Of a stretch of DNA of 64,000 nt, positions 1-8,709 are shown in pieces (the stretch's first letter is position 1; every line of letters begins with the position of its first letter). This DNA is from Muribaculaceae bacterium (GTDB lineage: Bacteria; Bacteroidota; Bacteroidia; Bacteroidales; Muribaculaceae). The position numbers and the translations under genes are program-made. The DNA lies in contig VSPG01000007.1 in assembly GCA_009775265.1 (NCBI GenBank), forward strand, positions 6,087-70,086. Reading direction: 5' to 3'. The notes beneath the pieces are model-generated. The model searched no databases, was not told the origin of the DNA, and worked only from the letters and a program-made list of their open reading frames with translations.

Positions 1-3000
1 GAAGGCATGACCTACATGGAATCGACGGCCACCAACACCGGCTCCGCCACCATCAACGTCTACTTCCGCCAGGGCTTCAACCCCGACATGGCGGCCGTCG
101 ACGTGCAGAACCGTGTGGCAAAGGCCGCCAACCTGCTCCCTTCGGAAGTAAACCAGGTGGGTGTGCTCACGCAGAAACGACAGACATCGATGCTCGTGGG
201 CGTATCGCTGGTGGACACCACCAACACCTACACCTCGGAGTTCCTCGACAACTACATGAAAATCAACATCATCCCCGAGCTCCAGCGTGTGAGCGGCGTG
301 GGTGACGTGATGAGTTTCGGTGCCGACTACTCCATGCGCATATGGCTCAAGCCCGACGTGATGGCGCAATACGGCCTCGTGCCCACCGACATCAGCGCGG
401 CTCTTGCCGAGCAGAACGTGGAAGCCGCTCCCGGCGCGTTCGGCGAGCAGGGCGAGCAGAGCTTCCAGTACACCATGCGCTACCGCGGCCGCAAAGTCAC
501 ACCCGAGGAGTTCGGCGAAATCGTGGTGCGCGCAAGCAGCAACGGCGAAGTGCTCCGCCTCAAAGACGTGGCCGAAATCGAACTCGGCCGTGTGACATAC
601 GGATTCGCCAACCGTGGCAATGGCTATCCCGCCACCATGGCCATCGTGTTCCAAAGCCCGGGCTCGAATGCGACACAGATTATCGAAGACTGCCTCCAGG
701 TAGTCGATAAAATCAAGACCGATCTGCCCAAAGGCCTGACCATGGAAGTGCCGATGAACAACAACGAGTTCCTCTACGCGTCCATCGACAACGTAATCCA
801 CACACTCATCGAGGCCTTCGTGCTCGTGTTCGTCGTGGTGTACATATTCCTTCAGGACTTCCGCTCCACCATCATTCCCGCCATCGCCATCCCCGTGGCG
901 CTCATCGGCACATTCTTTGTGCTCAAGATTATCGGCTTCTCGCTCAACCTCATCACCCTATCGGCTCTTGTGCTTGCCATCGCCATCGTAGTCGACGACG
1001 CGATAGTCGTCGTCGAGGCCGTGCACGCCAAGCTCGACCAGGGCTACCGCAGCGCACGACGCGCCTCCATCGACGCGATGAACGAAATTGCCGGCGCGCT
1101 TATATCCATCACCCTCGTGATGATGCTCGTGTTCATTCCGGTGTCGTTCATGCCTGGCACAAGCGGCGTGTTCTACCAGCAGTTCGGCATCACAATGGCC
1201 GTGGCCATCGGTTTCTCGGCCGTGAACGCCCTTACGCTCTCCCCCGCCCTGTGCGCGTTGTTCCTCAAGCCACACAACTCCGACAAGCCACTTAAAGAGC
1301 GCGTGGGAGAGGCGGTAAAAGAAGCCGCCGCCACCGTAGGACACAGCTATCGCCGCCGCTTTACACTCAACATACATCCCGCCATCACATCGGTGTTCGT
1401 CGTGGCCACCATCCTGCTGATGATTCTCAAAGCGTTCTCCACGGAGCATCCGCTTATGCTCATGATAGCGATATTCTGCGCCATAGTGAGCCTTATGGGC
1501 ATATTCAGCCCGCGCTTCCACGCCGGATTCGAAAAAGGCTACGGAAAACTGCTCGACAAATACCGCGCGATGGTGAAATTCGTGTGCGCTCACAAAGTGA
1601 CAGCATTCCTAAGCGTAATCGCCAGCACACTCGTGCTCGTATGGCTCATGGCCATAACACCCACGGCCATGGTGCCCAACGAGGACACGGGCACAGTGTT
1701 CGTAATGGTCGACATGCCTGCCGGAACGTCGCAGGAACGCACCATCGAGGTGCTCGAGCAGGTCGACAGCCTAATGGCCGGAATCCACGCCATACAGACC
1801 CGTGAAATGATTGCCGGATACAGCTTCCTCGCCGGCCAGGGTGCCACTTACGGCACATTCATCGTGAAGCTGCGAAACTGGAGCGAACGCTCGGCCGAAG
1901 AAAGCTCCGACAACATCATCCGCCAGCTCTACGGCCTCACAGGCCAGGCCATCAAGGACGGACGCGTAATGATTTTCGCCCCGCCGATGATTACCGGTTA
2001 TTCCACCACCAACGGCTTCGAAATAAAGATGCAGGACAAGACCGGCGGCGACATCAACCAGTTCTTCTCCGTGGTGCAGGGATTCCTCGCACAGCTCAAC
2101 GCACAGCCCGAAATACAGACAGCCTACACCACCTTCAACCCCACTTTCCCGCAATACATGATAGACATCGACGCGGCAAAGTGCAAGCAGGCAGGCATCA
2201 GTCCGTCGTCCATTCTCAGCACCCTGCAAGGCTACTACGGCGGCATGTACGTGTCAAACTTCAACCGTTTCGGAAAAATCTACCGCGTGATGATGCAGGC
2301 AGCGCCTGAAGCGCGCGTAAGCCCCGAGACGCTCAACCGCATAAAAGTGCGCAGCGGCGCAGAAATGGCTCCGGTGGCCAACTTCGTCAAGCTCACCCGC
2401 ATCTACGGCCCCGACCTTCTCAACCGCTTCAACATGTTCACAAGCATATCCGTGACAGGTCAGCCCTCTCCCGGCTACTCCTCCGGCGACGCCATCGCCG
2501 CCATCGAGCGCGTAGCCGCAGAGACTCTGCCACAGGGCTACGGCTACGAATATGCCGGCATGACACGAGAAGAAGCCGGCAACAGCGGCGGCAACGCCAC
2601 GGCCATGATTTTCGGCCTCTGCCTGCTGTTCGTCTACCTGCTGCTTTCCGCCCAGTATGAAAGCTACCTGCTTCCGTTTGCCGTCATATTCTCGATTCCG
2701 TTCGGCCTCATGGGCGCGTTCATCTTCGCCGACATCTTCAGCATCTCCAACAACATCTATCTGCAGATTGCTCTGATTATGCTCATAGGCCTGCTGGCAA
2801 AGAACGCCATCCTCATTGTAGAGTTCGCGCTCGAACGCCGCATGACAGGCATGAGCATCGTCAACGCAGCCATAGCCGGCGCCGCAGCCCGTCTGCGACC
2901 CATCCTCATGACATCGCTCGCCATGGTCATCGGCCTTCTGCCCATGATGTTCGCATCAGGCGTAGGTGCCAACGGCAACCGCGCGCTCGGCACGGGTTCC

Positions 3001-3159
3001 GTAGGCGGCATGCTCATAGGCATGGTGCTTCAGGTGCTCGTTGTCCCCGCCCTGTTCGTGGTGTTCCAGAAGATTCAGGAGAAAGCCAAGCCCATCGAAT
3101 GGCACAACGAAGAACGCGGAGGCAACATCGAGAACGAAATCGAACAATACGCCCGCTAA
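1..3159 (+). CDS. RND multidrug efflux transporter, inner-membrane pump (5' partial)
   Basis: This is an AcrB/MexB-type (HAE1) proton-driven efflux pump of the inner membrane. The reading frame is open from base 1, and the visible protein begins within the first porter domain, so about 85 N-terminal residues lie upstream of the window. The TM4 proton-relay pair (VDDAIVVVE, codons at 994-999) and the TM10 lysine (GLLAKNAILIVEFA) are present, as is the TM11 RPILMTSLA motif. Compared with AcrB there is an extra segment of about 70 residues before the second porter half (about 1366-1530). It contains two additional hydrophobic stretches, so the protein may have 14 rather than 12 membrane helices. 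It is followed after 11 bases by its outer-membrane factor. The substrate cannot be read from sequence. Confidence 0.95.
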   Translation, partial: EGMTYMESTATNTGSATINVYFRQGFNPDMAAVDVQNRVAKAANLLPSEVNQVGVLTQKRQTSMLVGVSLVDTTNTYTSEFLDNYMKINIIPELQRVSGVGDVMSFGADYSMRIWLKPDVMAQYGLVPTDISAALAEQNVEAAPGAFGEQGEQSFQYTMRYRGRKVTPEEFGEIVVRASSNGEVLRLKDVAEIELGRVTYGFANRGNGYPATMAIVFQSPGSNATQIIEDCLQVVDKIKTDLPKGLTMEVPMNNNEFLYASIDNVIHTLIEAFVLVFVVVYIFLQDFRSTIIPAIAIPVALIGTFFVLKIIGFSLNLITLSALVLAIAIVVDDAIVVVEAVHAKLDQGYRSARRASIDAMNEIAGALISITLVMMLVFIPVSFMPGTSGVFYQQFGITMAVAIGFSAVNALTLSPALCALFLKPHNSDKPLKERVGEAVKEAAATVGHSYRRRFTLNIHPAITSVFVVATILLMILKAFSTEHPLMLMIAIFCAIVSLMGIFSPRFHAGFEKGYGKLLDKYRAMVKFVCAHKVTAFLSVIASTLVLVWLMAITPTAMVPNEDTGTVFVMVDMPAGTSQERTIEVLEQVDSLMAGIHAIQTREMIAGYSFLAGQGATYGTFIVKLRNWSERSAEESSDNIIRQLYGLTGQAIKDGRVMIFAPPMITGYSTTNGFEIKMQDKTGGDINQFFSVVQGFLAQLNAQPEIQTAYTTFNPTFPQYMIDIDAAKCKQAGISPSSILSTLQGYYGGMYVSNFNRFGKIYRVMMQAAPEARVSPETLNRIKVRSGAEMAPVANFVKLTRIYGPDLLNRFNMFTSISVTGQPSPGYSSGDAIAAIERVAAETLPQGYGYEYAGMTREEAGNSGGNATAMIFGLCLLFVYLLLSAQYESYLLPFAVIFSIPFGLMGAFIFADIFSISNNIYLQIALIMLIGLLAKNAILIVEFALERRMTGMSIVNAAIAGAAARLRPILMTSLAMVIGLLPMMFASGVGANGNRALGTGSVGGMLIGMVLQVLVVPALFVVFQKIQEKAKPIEWHNEERGGNIENEIEQYAR

Positions 3160-3170
3160 ACACATCCACA

Positions 3171-4553
3171 ATGAACAAGATAAAAACACTGATAGCTGCA
3201 GCCCTGGCCGTATCGGCCCTGTCGGGCTGCGGCATCTACAAAAAATACGAAACTCCGCAGGACACGCCCATCACACGCGCCTACGCCGAAGCCCGCGAAC
3301 TCACGCCCGACAGCACTTCGTTCGGCAACTACATATGGGAAGACGTATTCACCGACCCCCTGCTTGCCGACTACATAAACCGCGCGCTCACAGCCAACAG
3401 CAGCCTGCGCAACGCCATGCTCAACGTGGACATAGCACGCGCGCAGCTGAAAGGCGCACGCCTCAGTTACCTCCCTTCCGTGGCACTGGCGCCCAACGGG
3501 GCCGGAGCAAGCTATGCCGGAAGCGACATCAACTGGACCTACCAGTTGCCCGTGCAGGTGAGCTGGGAAATCGACGTGTTCGGCAAACTGCTCAACAGCA
3601 AGCGCGGAGCCAAGGAAAGTTTCTACCTCAGCGAAGCCTATGCCCGCGCGGCACGCTCGCAAATAATAGCTGCCGTGGCCAACACCTATTACGGACTTTC
3701 GGCCACACGCGCGCAGCTCGAACTCTCGCGCCGCACGGCAGAAGTGTGGAAACAGACCGTAAGCACCATGGAGGATTTCAAACTCGTCGGCAATGTCACC
3801 GAAGCCGCCGTGGTGCAGAGTCGTGCCCAATACTACGGCATACTCGCCACCATCACCGACCTCGAGCAGGCGGTAGACAACCTCAACAACACACTCGCAC
3901 TGCTCGTCAACGAAATGCCGGGAGCGGAATACGCCACCACTCCTGAAATGGCCATAAACATAGGCTTCAATCCCACCGAGGGCATACCTATGCGCCAGCT
4001 CGCGTGGCGTCCCGACGTAGAGGCCGCCGAGCACAAACTCGCCGTAGCGTATTACGCCACGTCTTCAGCCCGTGCCGCATTCTACCCCGGACTCACCATC
4101 ACCGCTGCCGGCGGCTTCACCAACCTTCTCGGCAGTTTCGTGCAAAATCCGGGCGACTGGTTCTACCAGCTTGCCGGCTCACTTGTGGCACCGCTTTTTT
4201 CACGCGGCCAGAACATAGCGCGCCTCGAAGCAGCCAAAGCCCAGCAGAAGCAGGCCATGAACGACTTCGAATACAGCCTCATGAATGCCGCGGCCGAAGT
4301 AAGCGACGCACTCGTGGTGTATGCGAAAAGCACCGAAAAAGAGAACTACCTGAGAGAGCAGGTCGACAACCTCGCCAAAGCCGCCGAATACAGCATGGAC
4401 CTCCTGCGCTACAACCAGCCGGGCACCACCTATCTCGACGTGCTCACAGCGCAAAGCAACCTCCTGCAGGCCGAGATGAACGGCATATCAAGCCGTCTGG
4501 CACAGGCGCAGGCCGTAGTGAACCTCTATCAGGCTCTCGGAGGCGGACGTTAA
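3171..4553 (+). CDS. TolC/NodT-family outer-membrane efflux lipoprotein
   Basis: This outer-membrane factor should form the exit duct for the RND pump encoded just upstream. The ATG at 3171 is preferred over an in-frame upstream start because it begins a clean lipoprotein signal (positively charged MNKIK, hydrophobic core, lipobox LSGC with Cys20). The 460-residue length and the duplicated helical OEP domains (for example SWEIDVFGKLLNSKRGAKESF and the C-terminal NLLQAEMNGISSRLAQAQAVVNLYQALGGG) are typical of NodT/OprM-like proteins. The periplasmic adaptor (MFP) gene is not visible and probably precedes the pump gene upstream of the window. The substrate is unknown. Confidence 0.93.
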   Translation: MNKIKTLIAAALAVSALSGCGIYKKYETPQDTPITRAYAEARELTPDSTSFGNYIWEDVFTDPLLADYINRALTANSSLRNAMLNVDIARAQLKGARLSYLPSVALAPNGAGASYAGSDINWTYQLPVQVSWEIDVFGKLLNSKRGAKESFYLSEAYARAARSQIIAAVANTYYGLSATRAQLELSRRTAEVWKQTVSTMEDFKLVGNVTEAAVVQSRAQYYGILATITDLEQAVDNLNNTLALLVNEMPGAEYATTPEMAINIGFNPTEGIPMRQLAWRPDVEAAEHKLAVAYYATSSARAAFYPGLTITAAGGFTNLLGSFVQNPGDWFYQLAGSLVAPLFSRGQNIARLEAAKAQQKQAMNDFEYSLMNAAAEVSDALVVYAKSTEKENYLREQVDNLAKAAEYSMDLLRYNQPGTTYLDVLTAQSNLLQAEMNGISSRLAQAQAVVNLYQALGGGR

Positions 4554-4574
4554 CCTAAACCTTAACCATCTAAT

Positions 4575-5363
4575 ATGATAAGCAAACTTGCCCACGTCGA
4601 CCCGTCGGCCAAAATAGCCGAGGACGTAACCATCCATGCTTTCGCCTACATCGACAAAGACGTAGAAATCGGCCCCGGATGCGAAATCATGCCCTACGCC
4701 AGCATTGTGCGCGGCACCAGAATGGGAGCGAACAACAAGGTGTACCAGGGTGCCATCGTCGGCGCCGACCCGCAGGACTTCCGCTGGAAAGGCGAACGCA
4801 CATTCTGCTATATCGGAGACAACAACATCATCCGAGAGCAGGTCATAATCAACCGCGGCATCACCGGCGAAGGAGGCACACGCATCGGCGACAACTGCTT
4901 CATTATGGCTGAAAGCCATGTCGGACACGACACCCACATCAAAGGTTCGTGCGTGCTCGGCAACGGAGTGACAGTGGCCGGCGACGCCGTCATCGACGAG
5001 TTCGTAATCCTTTCGAGCAACGCCATCGTGCACGAGCGTTGCCGCATAGGCCGCTACGCCCTCATCAAAGGCGGATGCCGCATAGGCTCCAACGTGCCGC
5101 CGTATGTGATAATAGCCCACAACCCGGCTGCCTACTACGGCATCAACGCCTACATCATGCGCCGCGAAAACCGCTTCAGCGAGAACCTTGTCGACGATGC
5201 CGCGAAAGCCTACCGCCACATATACCAGTGCGGCACATCGGTCTACAACGCTCTCAAACGCATCGAAGCCGACATCGACCCCTCGCCTTTGCGCGACGAA
5301 ATCGTGGGATTCATCCGCGACAACAACCTTCGCATCGTGGGCGACACCTTCAACGAATACTGA
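4575..5363 (+). CDS. lpxA: LpxA-like UDP-N-acetylglucosamine O-acyltransferase
   Basis: The protein is a left-handed beta-helix hexapeptide acyltransferase of 262 residues, the same length as E. coli LpxA, which adds the first acyl chain to UDP-GlcNAc in lipid A synthesis. The HxxHD catalytic motif (SHVGHD, His115 and His118) aligns with E. coli His122/His125, and the C-terminal helical region containing YGINAYIMRRENRFS aligns with the LpxA trimer-cap domain. Hexapeptide repeats run from about residue 5 to 190. It lies 21 bases after the efflux outer-membrane gene and ends before a strong palindrome, so it is probably the last gene of the efflux transcript. The usual Bacteroidales lpxA neighbours (lpxC-fabZ, lpxD, lpxB) are absent. 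This could therefore be a second LpxA paralogue rather than the main lipid A enzyme. Confidence 0.85.
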   Translation: MISKLAHVDPSAKIAEDVTIHAFAYIDKDVEIGPGCEIMPYASIVRGTRMGANNKVYQGAIVGADPQDFRWKGERTFCYIGDNNIIREQVIINRGITGEGGTRIGDNCFIMAESHVGHDTHIKGSCVLGNGVTVAGDAVIDEFVILSSNAIVHERCRIGRYALIKGGCRIGSNVPPYVIIAHNPAAYYGINAYIMRRENRFSENLVDDAAKAYRHIYQCGTSVYNALKRIEADIDPSPLRDEIVGFIRDNNLRIVGDTFNEY

Positions 5364-5381
5364 TTTCCCCGCTTCTGGGCA

Positions 5382-5433
5382 TATAAAAAATGTTCGTCAT
5401 GCACAGGCCTGTGCATGACGAACATTTTTTATA
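5382..5433. terminator. Perfect 52-bp palindrome, probable bidirectional terminator
   Basis: The 26 bases from 5382 to 5407 are the exact reverse complement of 5408-5433, with the dyad centre at AGG/CCT. The arms begin with an A-run and end with a T-run, so in either direction the RNA would form a stem followed by a U-tract. It separates the efflux/lpxA transcript from the urease operon. The absence of any mismatch or designed loop is unusual. Confidence 0.85.
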
Positions 5434-5480
5434 CAGAACTTGTTCCTAAATAAGAATACCTTTTTAACACCACCAATGCT

Positions 5481-5783
5481 ATGCATCTGACACCTAAAGA
5501 GCAAGACAAGCTCACACTTCTCACTCTCGGAATGATAGCTGAGCGCCGCCTACAGAAAGGCCTGAAGCTCAACCACCCCGAATCCGTAGCCTACATCACC
5601 AGCTGCGCCCTCGAAGGCGCGCGTGCAGGCAAAACCGTGGAGGAGGTAATGCACGACGCCTCCAATGTGCTCACAAAGGACGATGTGATGGAAGGTGTGG
5701 CCGACATGATCGACCTCCTTCAGGTCGAAGCCGTGTTCACCGACGGCTCCCGCCTCGTTTCCATCCACCACCCCATCAAGTAA
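5481..5783 (+). CDS. ureA: Urease subunit gamma
   Basis: The small gamma structural subunit of urease, exactly the usual 100 residues. It has the family signature MHLTPKEQDKL at the N-terminus, ALEGARAGKTVEEVM in the middle and VEAVFTDGSRLVSIHHPI at the C-terminus. It is the first gene of the cluster and starts 47 bases after the upstream palindrome. A TACCTTTT sequence at 5457-5464 is one mismatch from the Bacteroidetes -7 consensus and may be its promoter. Separate ureA and ureB genes, not fused, follow the common bacterial arrangement. The product assembles in the cytoplasm with UreB and UreC. Confidence 0.98.
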   Translation: MHLTPKEQDKLTLLTLGMIAERRLQKGLKLNHPESVAYITSCALEGARAGKTVEEVMHDASNVLTKDDVMEGVADMIDLLQVEAVFTDGSRLVSIHHPIK

Positions 5784-5808
5784 TCAACAACATCAATCTC
5801 TCCAAGAC

Positions 5809-6318
5809 ATGAGCGACAACACTAAAATCACCCCCGGATTCACACCCGCGTCATACGTGCCAGTCGGAGGTGTCATACTCAAGGAAGGCAATGTCAACTA
5901 CAACGTAGGCCGTCCGGCTTATAAACTTAAAGTGCGCAACACCGGCGACCGTCCCGTCCAGGTGGGCAGCCATCTGCATTTCTTCGAGGCGAACCGCTAT
6001 CTCGAATTCGACCGCGACACCGCATTCGGATGCCATCTCAACATCCCCGCCACCACAGCCATACGTTTCGAACCGGGCGAGGAAAAAGAAGTGGAAGTAG
6101 TGCCTTTCGGCGGAAAGAGACGCATCATCGGTTTCAACAACCTCACCGACGGCTACGCCGGCCCGGAAGACACTCCGAGCTACTATCCAGTGCGCAACCG
6201 CGCTTACCGGCGACTCGAAAAGTACGGATTCAAAAGCGTGCCGGCCGACGAAGCCGACGCCGAGTTCACCACTACGGCCACACCCGCAACACCATCTCCA
6301 GCTAACGACAAAAAGTAA
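5809..6318 (+). CDS. ureB: Urease subunit beta
   Basis: The beta structural subunit of urease. The core VPVGGVILKEGNVNYNVGRPAYKLKVRNTGDRPVQVGSHLHFFEANRYLEFDR is the canonical UreB fold sequence, followed by the conserved FEPGEEKEVEVVPFGGKRRIIGFNNLTDG. At 169 residues it is longer than minimal UreB (about 100-110) because of a C-terminal extension rich in Ala, Thr and Pro that follows YPVRNRAYRRLEKYG; similar tails occur in other bacterial UreB proteins. It lies 25 bases after ureA and 8 bases before ureC, so the three structural genes are surely co-transcribed. Confidence 0.97.
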   Translation: MSDNTKITPGFTPASYVPVGGVILKEGNVNYNVGRPAYKLKVRNTGDRPVQVGSHLHFFEANRYLEFDRDTAFGCHLNIPATTAIRFEPGEEKEVEVVPFGGKRRIIGFNNLTDGYAGPEDTPSYYPVRNRAYRRLEKYGFKSVPADEADAEFTTTATPATPSPANDKK

Positions 6319-6326
6319 ACAACACC

Positions 6327-8045
6327 ATGGCAACTATATCCAGACAGGAAAACAACATGCTCTTCGGCCCGACCACGGGCGATAAAATACGCCTGGGCAA
6401 CACCAACCTCTACGTCGAGATAGAGAAAGACCTGCGCGTAATGGGCGACGAAGTGGTGTACGGCGGCGGAAAAACCCTGCGCGACGGCATGGGCACAGCC
6501 AATACCATCACAAGCAAGGGCGGCTCGCTGGACCTCGTAATCACAAACGTGACCATCATCGACCCCGTGCTCGGAGTCGTAAAAGCCGACGTAGGCATAA
6601 AAGACGGTAAAATCGCCGGAATAGGCAAGGCCGGCAACCCCAACGTGATGGAAGGCGTCACCCCCACTCTGTGCACGGGACCGTCCACCGACGCCATATC
6701 CGGAGAACATCTCATACTCACCGCAGCAGGCATCGACGGCCACGTGCACATGATTGCCCCGCAGCAGGCCTACCACTGCCTGAGCAACGGCATCACCACG
6801 CTTATCGGCGGCGGCATAGGCCCCACCGACGGCACCAACGGCACCACCATCACATCCGGTCCGTGGAACATTCGTAAAATGATTGAATCGGCAGAAGGGC
6901 TCCCCATCAACATGGGCTTCCTCGGCAAAGGAAACAGCAGCGTCGACGACACCCTCGAAGAACAGATCCAGGCAGGATGCATGGGCTTCAAGGTGCACGA
7001 AGACTGGGGTTCCACACCGGCAGCCATACGGGCATGCCTCGACAATGCCGACCGCAACGACGTGCAGGTGGCCATACACTCCGACACGCTCAACGAAAGC
7101 GGCTATGTCGAAGACACCATAGCAGCCATTGACGGACGCGCCATACACACTTACCACACCGAAGGCGCAGGCGGCGGCCACGCGCCCGACCTTCTGAAAG
7201 TGGCTTCAATGGCCAACGTGCTCCCGTCGTCGACCAACCCCACGCTGCCGTTCGGCATCAATTCGCAGGCCGAGCTGTTCGACATGATTATGGTGTGCCA
7301 CAACCTAAACCCCAACATCCCGTCCGACGTGGCTTTCGCCGAAAGCCGCGTACGTCCCGAAACACAGAGCGCCGAGAACATCCTCCACGACATGGGCGTC
7401 CTTTCCATGGTAAGCTCCGATTCACAGGCCATGGGACGCGTCGGCGAATCATTCATGCGCACATTCCAGATGGCCTCCACTATGAAATCGGCCCGAGGCA
7501 AACTGCCTGAGGACTCCGACAGCAACGACAACTTCCGTGTGCTCCGCTATCTCGCCAAAATCACCCTCAACCCGGCCATCACCTACGGCATCAACGACAT
7601 TCTCGGCTCGATAGAGGTAGGCAAAATGGCCGACCTCGTGCTCTGGGAGCCTGCATTCTTCGCAGCAAAGCCTAAAATGGTGATAAAAGGCGGACTCATC
7701 AACTGGGCCGAAATGGGCGACCCCAATGCTTCGCTCCCCACTCCGCAGCCCATCATATACCGCCCCATGTACGGCGCTTTCGGCAAGGCCATGCCGCGCA
7801 CCTGTGTGCGGTTCGTCTCGCAGGCATCGGTCGACAACGGAGTTGCGGCAAGCTACGGCGTGGACAACATCATCTACGGCGTGCACGGCACTCGCCAGCT
7901 CGGCAAAGCCAACATGCTGCGCAACTCAGCCACTCCGCACATTGAAGTGGACCCCGAAACATTCAATGTCTACGTCGACGGCGTACTGGCGTATGTAGAC
8001 CCCGCCAAAGATGTGCCTCTCGCACAGCTATACTGGTTCAGCTAA
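6327..8045 (+). CDS. ureC: Urease subunit alpha, catalytic
   Basis: The catalytic subunit hydrolyses urea to ammonia and carbamate at a di-nickel centre. All ligands known from Klebsiella urease are present with a constant offset of five: His139 and His141 (GIDGHVH), the carbamylated lysine Lys222 and His224 (GFKVHEDWG), His251 (AIHSDTLNESG), His277 (YHTEGAGGGHAPD) and Asp365 (SSDSQAMGRVGE). The active-site flap has Cys324 and the catalytic His325 (MVCHN); the next residue is Asn where many ureases have a second His. At 572 residues it is full length with no frameshift, so the enzyme should be functional if nickel is supplied. Confidence 0.99.
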   Translation: MATISRQENNMLFGPTTGDKIRLGNTNLYVEIEKDLRVMGDEVVYGGGKTLRDGMGTANTITSKGGSLDLVITNVTIIDPVLGVVKADVGIKDGKIAGIGKAGNPNVMEGVTPTLCTGPSTDAISGEHLILTAAGIDGHVHMIAPQQAYHCLSNGITTLIGGGIGPTDGTNGTTITSGPWNIRKMIESAEGLPINMGFLGKGNSSVDDTLEEQIQAGCMGFKVHEDWGSTPAAIRACLDNADRNDVQVAIHSDTLNESGYVEDTIAAIDGRAIHTYHTEGAGGGHAPDLLKVASMANVLPSSTNPTLPFGINSQAELFDMIMVCHNLNPNIPSDVAFAESRVRPETQSAENILHDMGVLSMVSSDSQAMGRVGESFMRTFQMASTMKSARGKLPEDSDSNDNFRVLRYLAKITLNPAITYGINDILGSIEVGKMADLVLWEPAFFAAKPKMVIKGGLINWAEMGDPNASLPTPQPIIYRPMYGAFGKAMPRTCVRFVSQASVDNGVAASYGVDNIIYGVHGTRQLGKANMLRNSATPHIEVDPETFNVYVDGVLAYVDPAKDVPLAQLYWFS

Positions 8046-8053
8046 CAACACTC

Positions 8054-8089
8054 CAACGCTGCGGAGCGCATCCGCGCCCCGCGGCGTTG
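8054..8089 (+). promoter_or_regulatory. Hairpin between ureC and ureE
   Basis: An inverted repeat with 11-base arms (8054-8064 and 8079-8089, one mismatch) lies in the 65-base gap between the structural and accessory urease genes. No U-tract follows, so it is more likely an mRNA processing or stability element than a terminator. It would fit the need for far more UreABC than accessory protein. Confidence 0.5.
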
Positions 8090-8110
8090 TCCATAACACA
8101 AAATATCATC

Positions 8111-8665
8111 ATGGAAGTCATCACATCCGTAATAGGCAATACCCATGACCCCGAATGGGCCGACAAACTCAAAGACGCCCACGTCCACAGCATATTCCTC
8201 GACCAGTGGACCGCACAGAAAAGCCGCTTTCTTGCAATAGACGAGCACGGTCATGAATACCCCGTCGCCCTGGCATCGCGCAAACATGTGGCCGACGGCG
8301 ACATCATAGCCTACGACCCCGAAAAGAAATTCGCCGCCGTACTGCGCCTCAACCTCAGCCCCGTGCTGGTGGTGGACCTGGCAAAACTTAAAGATCAGCC
8401 ACAGGAGGAAATCATACGCATATCGCTCGAACTCGGCCATGCCATCGGCAACCAGCACTGGCCGGCCGTGGTTAAAGGCACGAAAGTATATGTGCCCATG
8501 ACAGTCGACCGAAAAGTCATGCTCAGCGTAATGGACACACACCACATCGAGGACATCACCTACGAATTCGTGGAAGGAAGCGAAGTGATTCCCTACATGG
8601 CCCCGCACGAGGTACGCCGCCTTTTCGGAGGTGCCGGCCACGAAAGCCACAGCCACGTGCACTGA
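8111..8665 (+). CDS. ureE: Urease accessory protein UreE, nickel metallochaperone
   Basis: UreE delivers nickel to the UreDFG-urease activation complex. The 184-residue protein has the N-terminal UreE domain (about 1-75) and the C-terminal metal-binding ferredoxin-like domain containing ELGHAIGNQHWPAVV, the conserved interface nickel motif. The tail ends in a short His cluster (HESHSHVH), much shorter than the long His tail of Klebsiella UreE. I chose the ATG at 8111; the frame also has a TTG at 8087, inside the ureC-ureE hairpin, which is less likely. Confidence 0.95.
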   Translation: MEVITSVIGNTHDPEWADKLKDAHVHSIFLDQWTAQKSRFLAIDEHGHEYPVALASRKHVADGDIIAYDPEKKFAAVLRLNLSPVLVVDLAKLKDQPQEEIIRISLELGHAIGNQHWPAVVKGTKVYVPMTVDRKVMLSVMDTHHIEDITYEFVEGSEVIPYMAPHEVRRLFGGAGHESHSHVH

Positions 8666-8709
8666 ACTTTTATCCGTAACGCCACGTTTCACAAACCCGC
8701 TCCCCTGAC

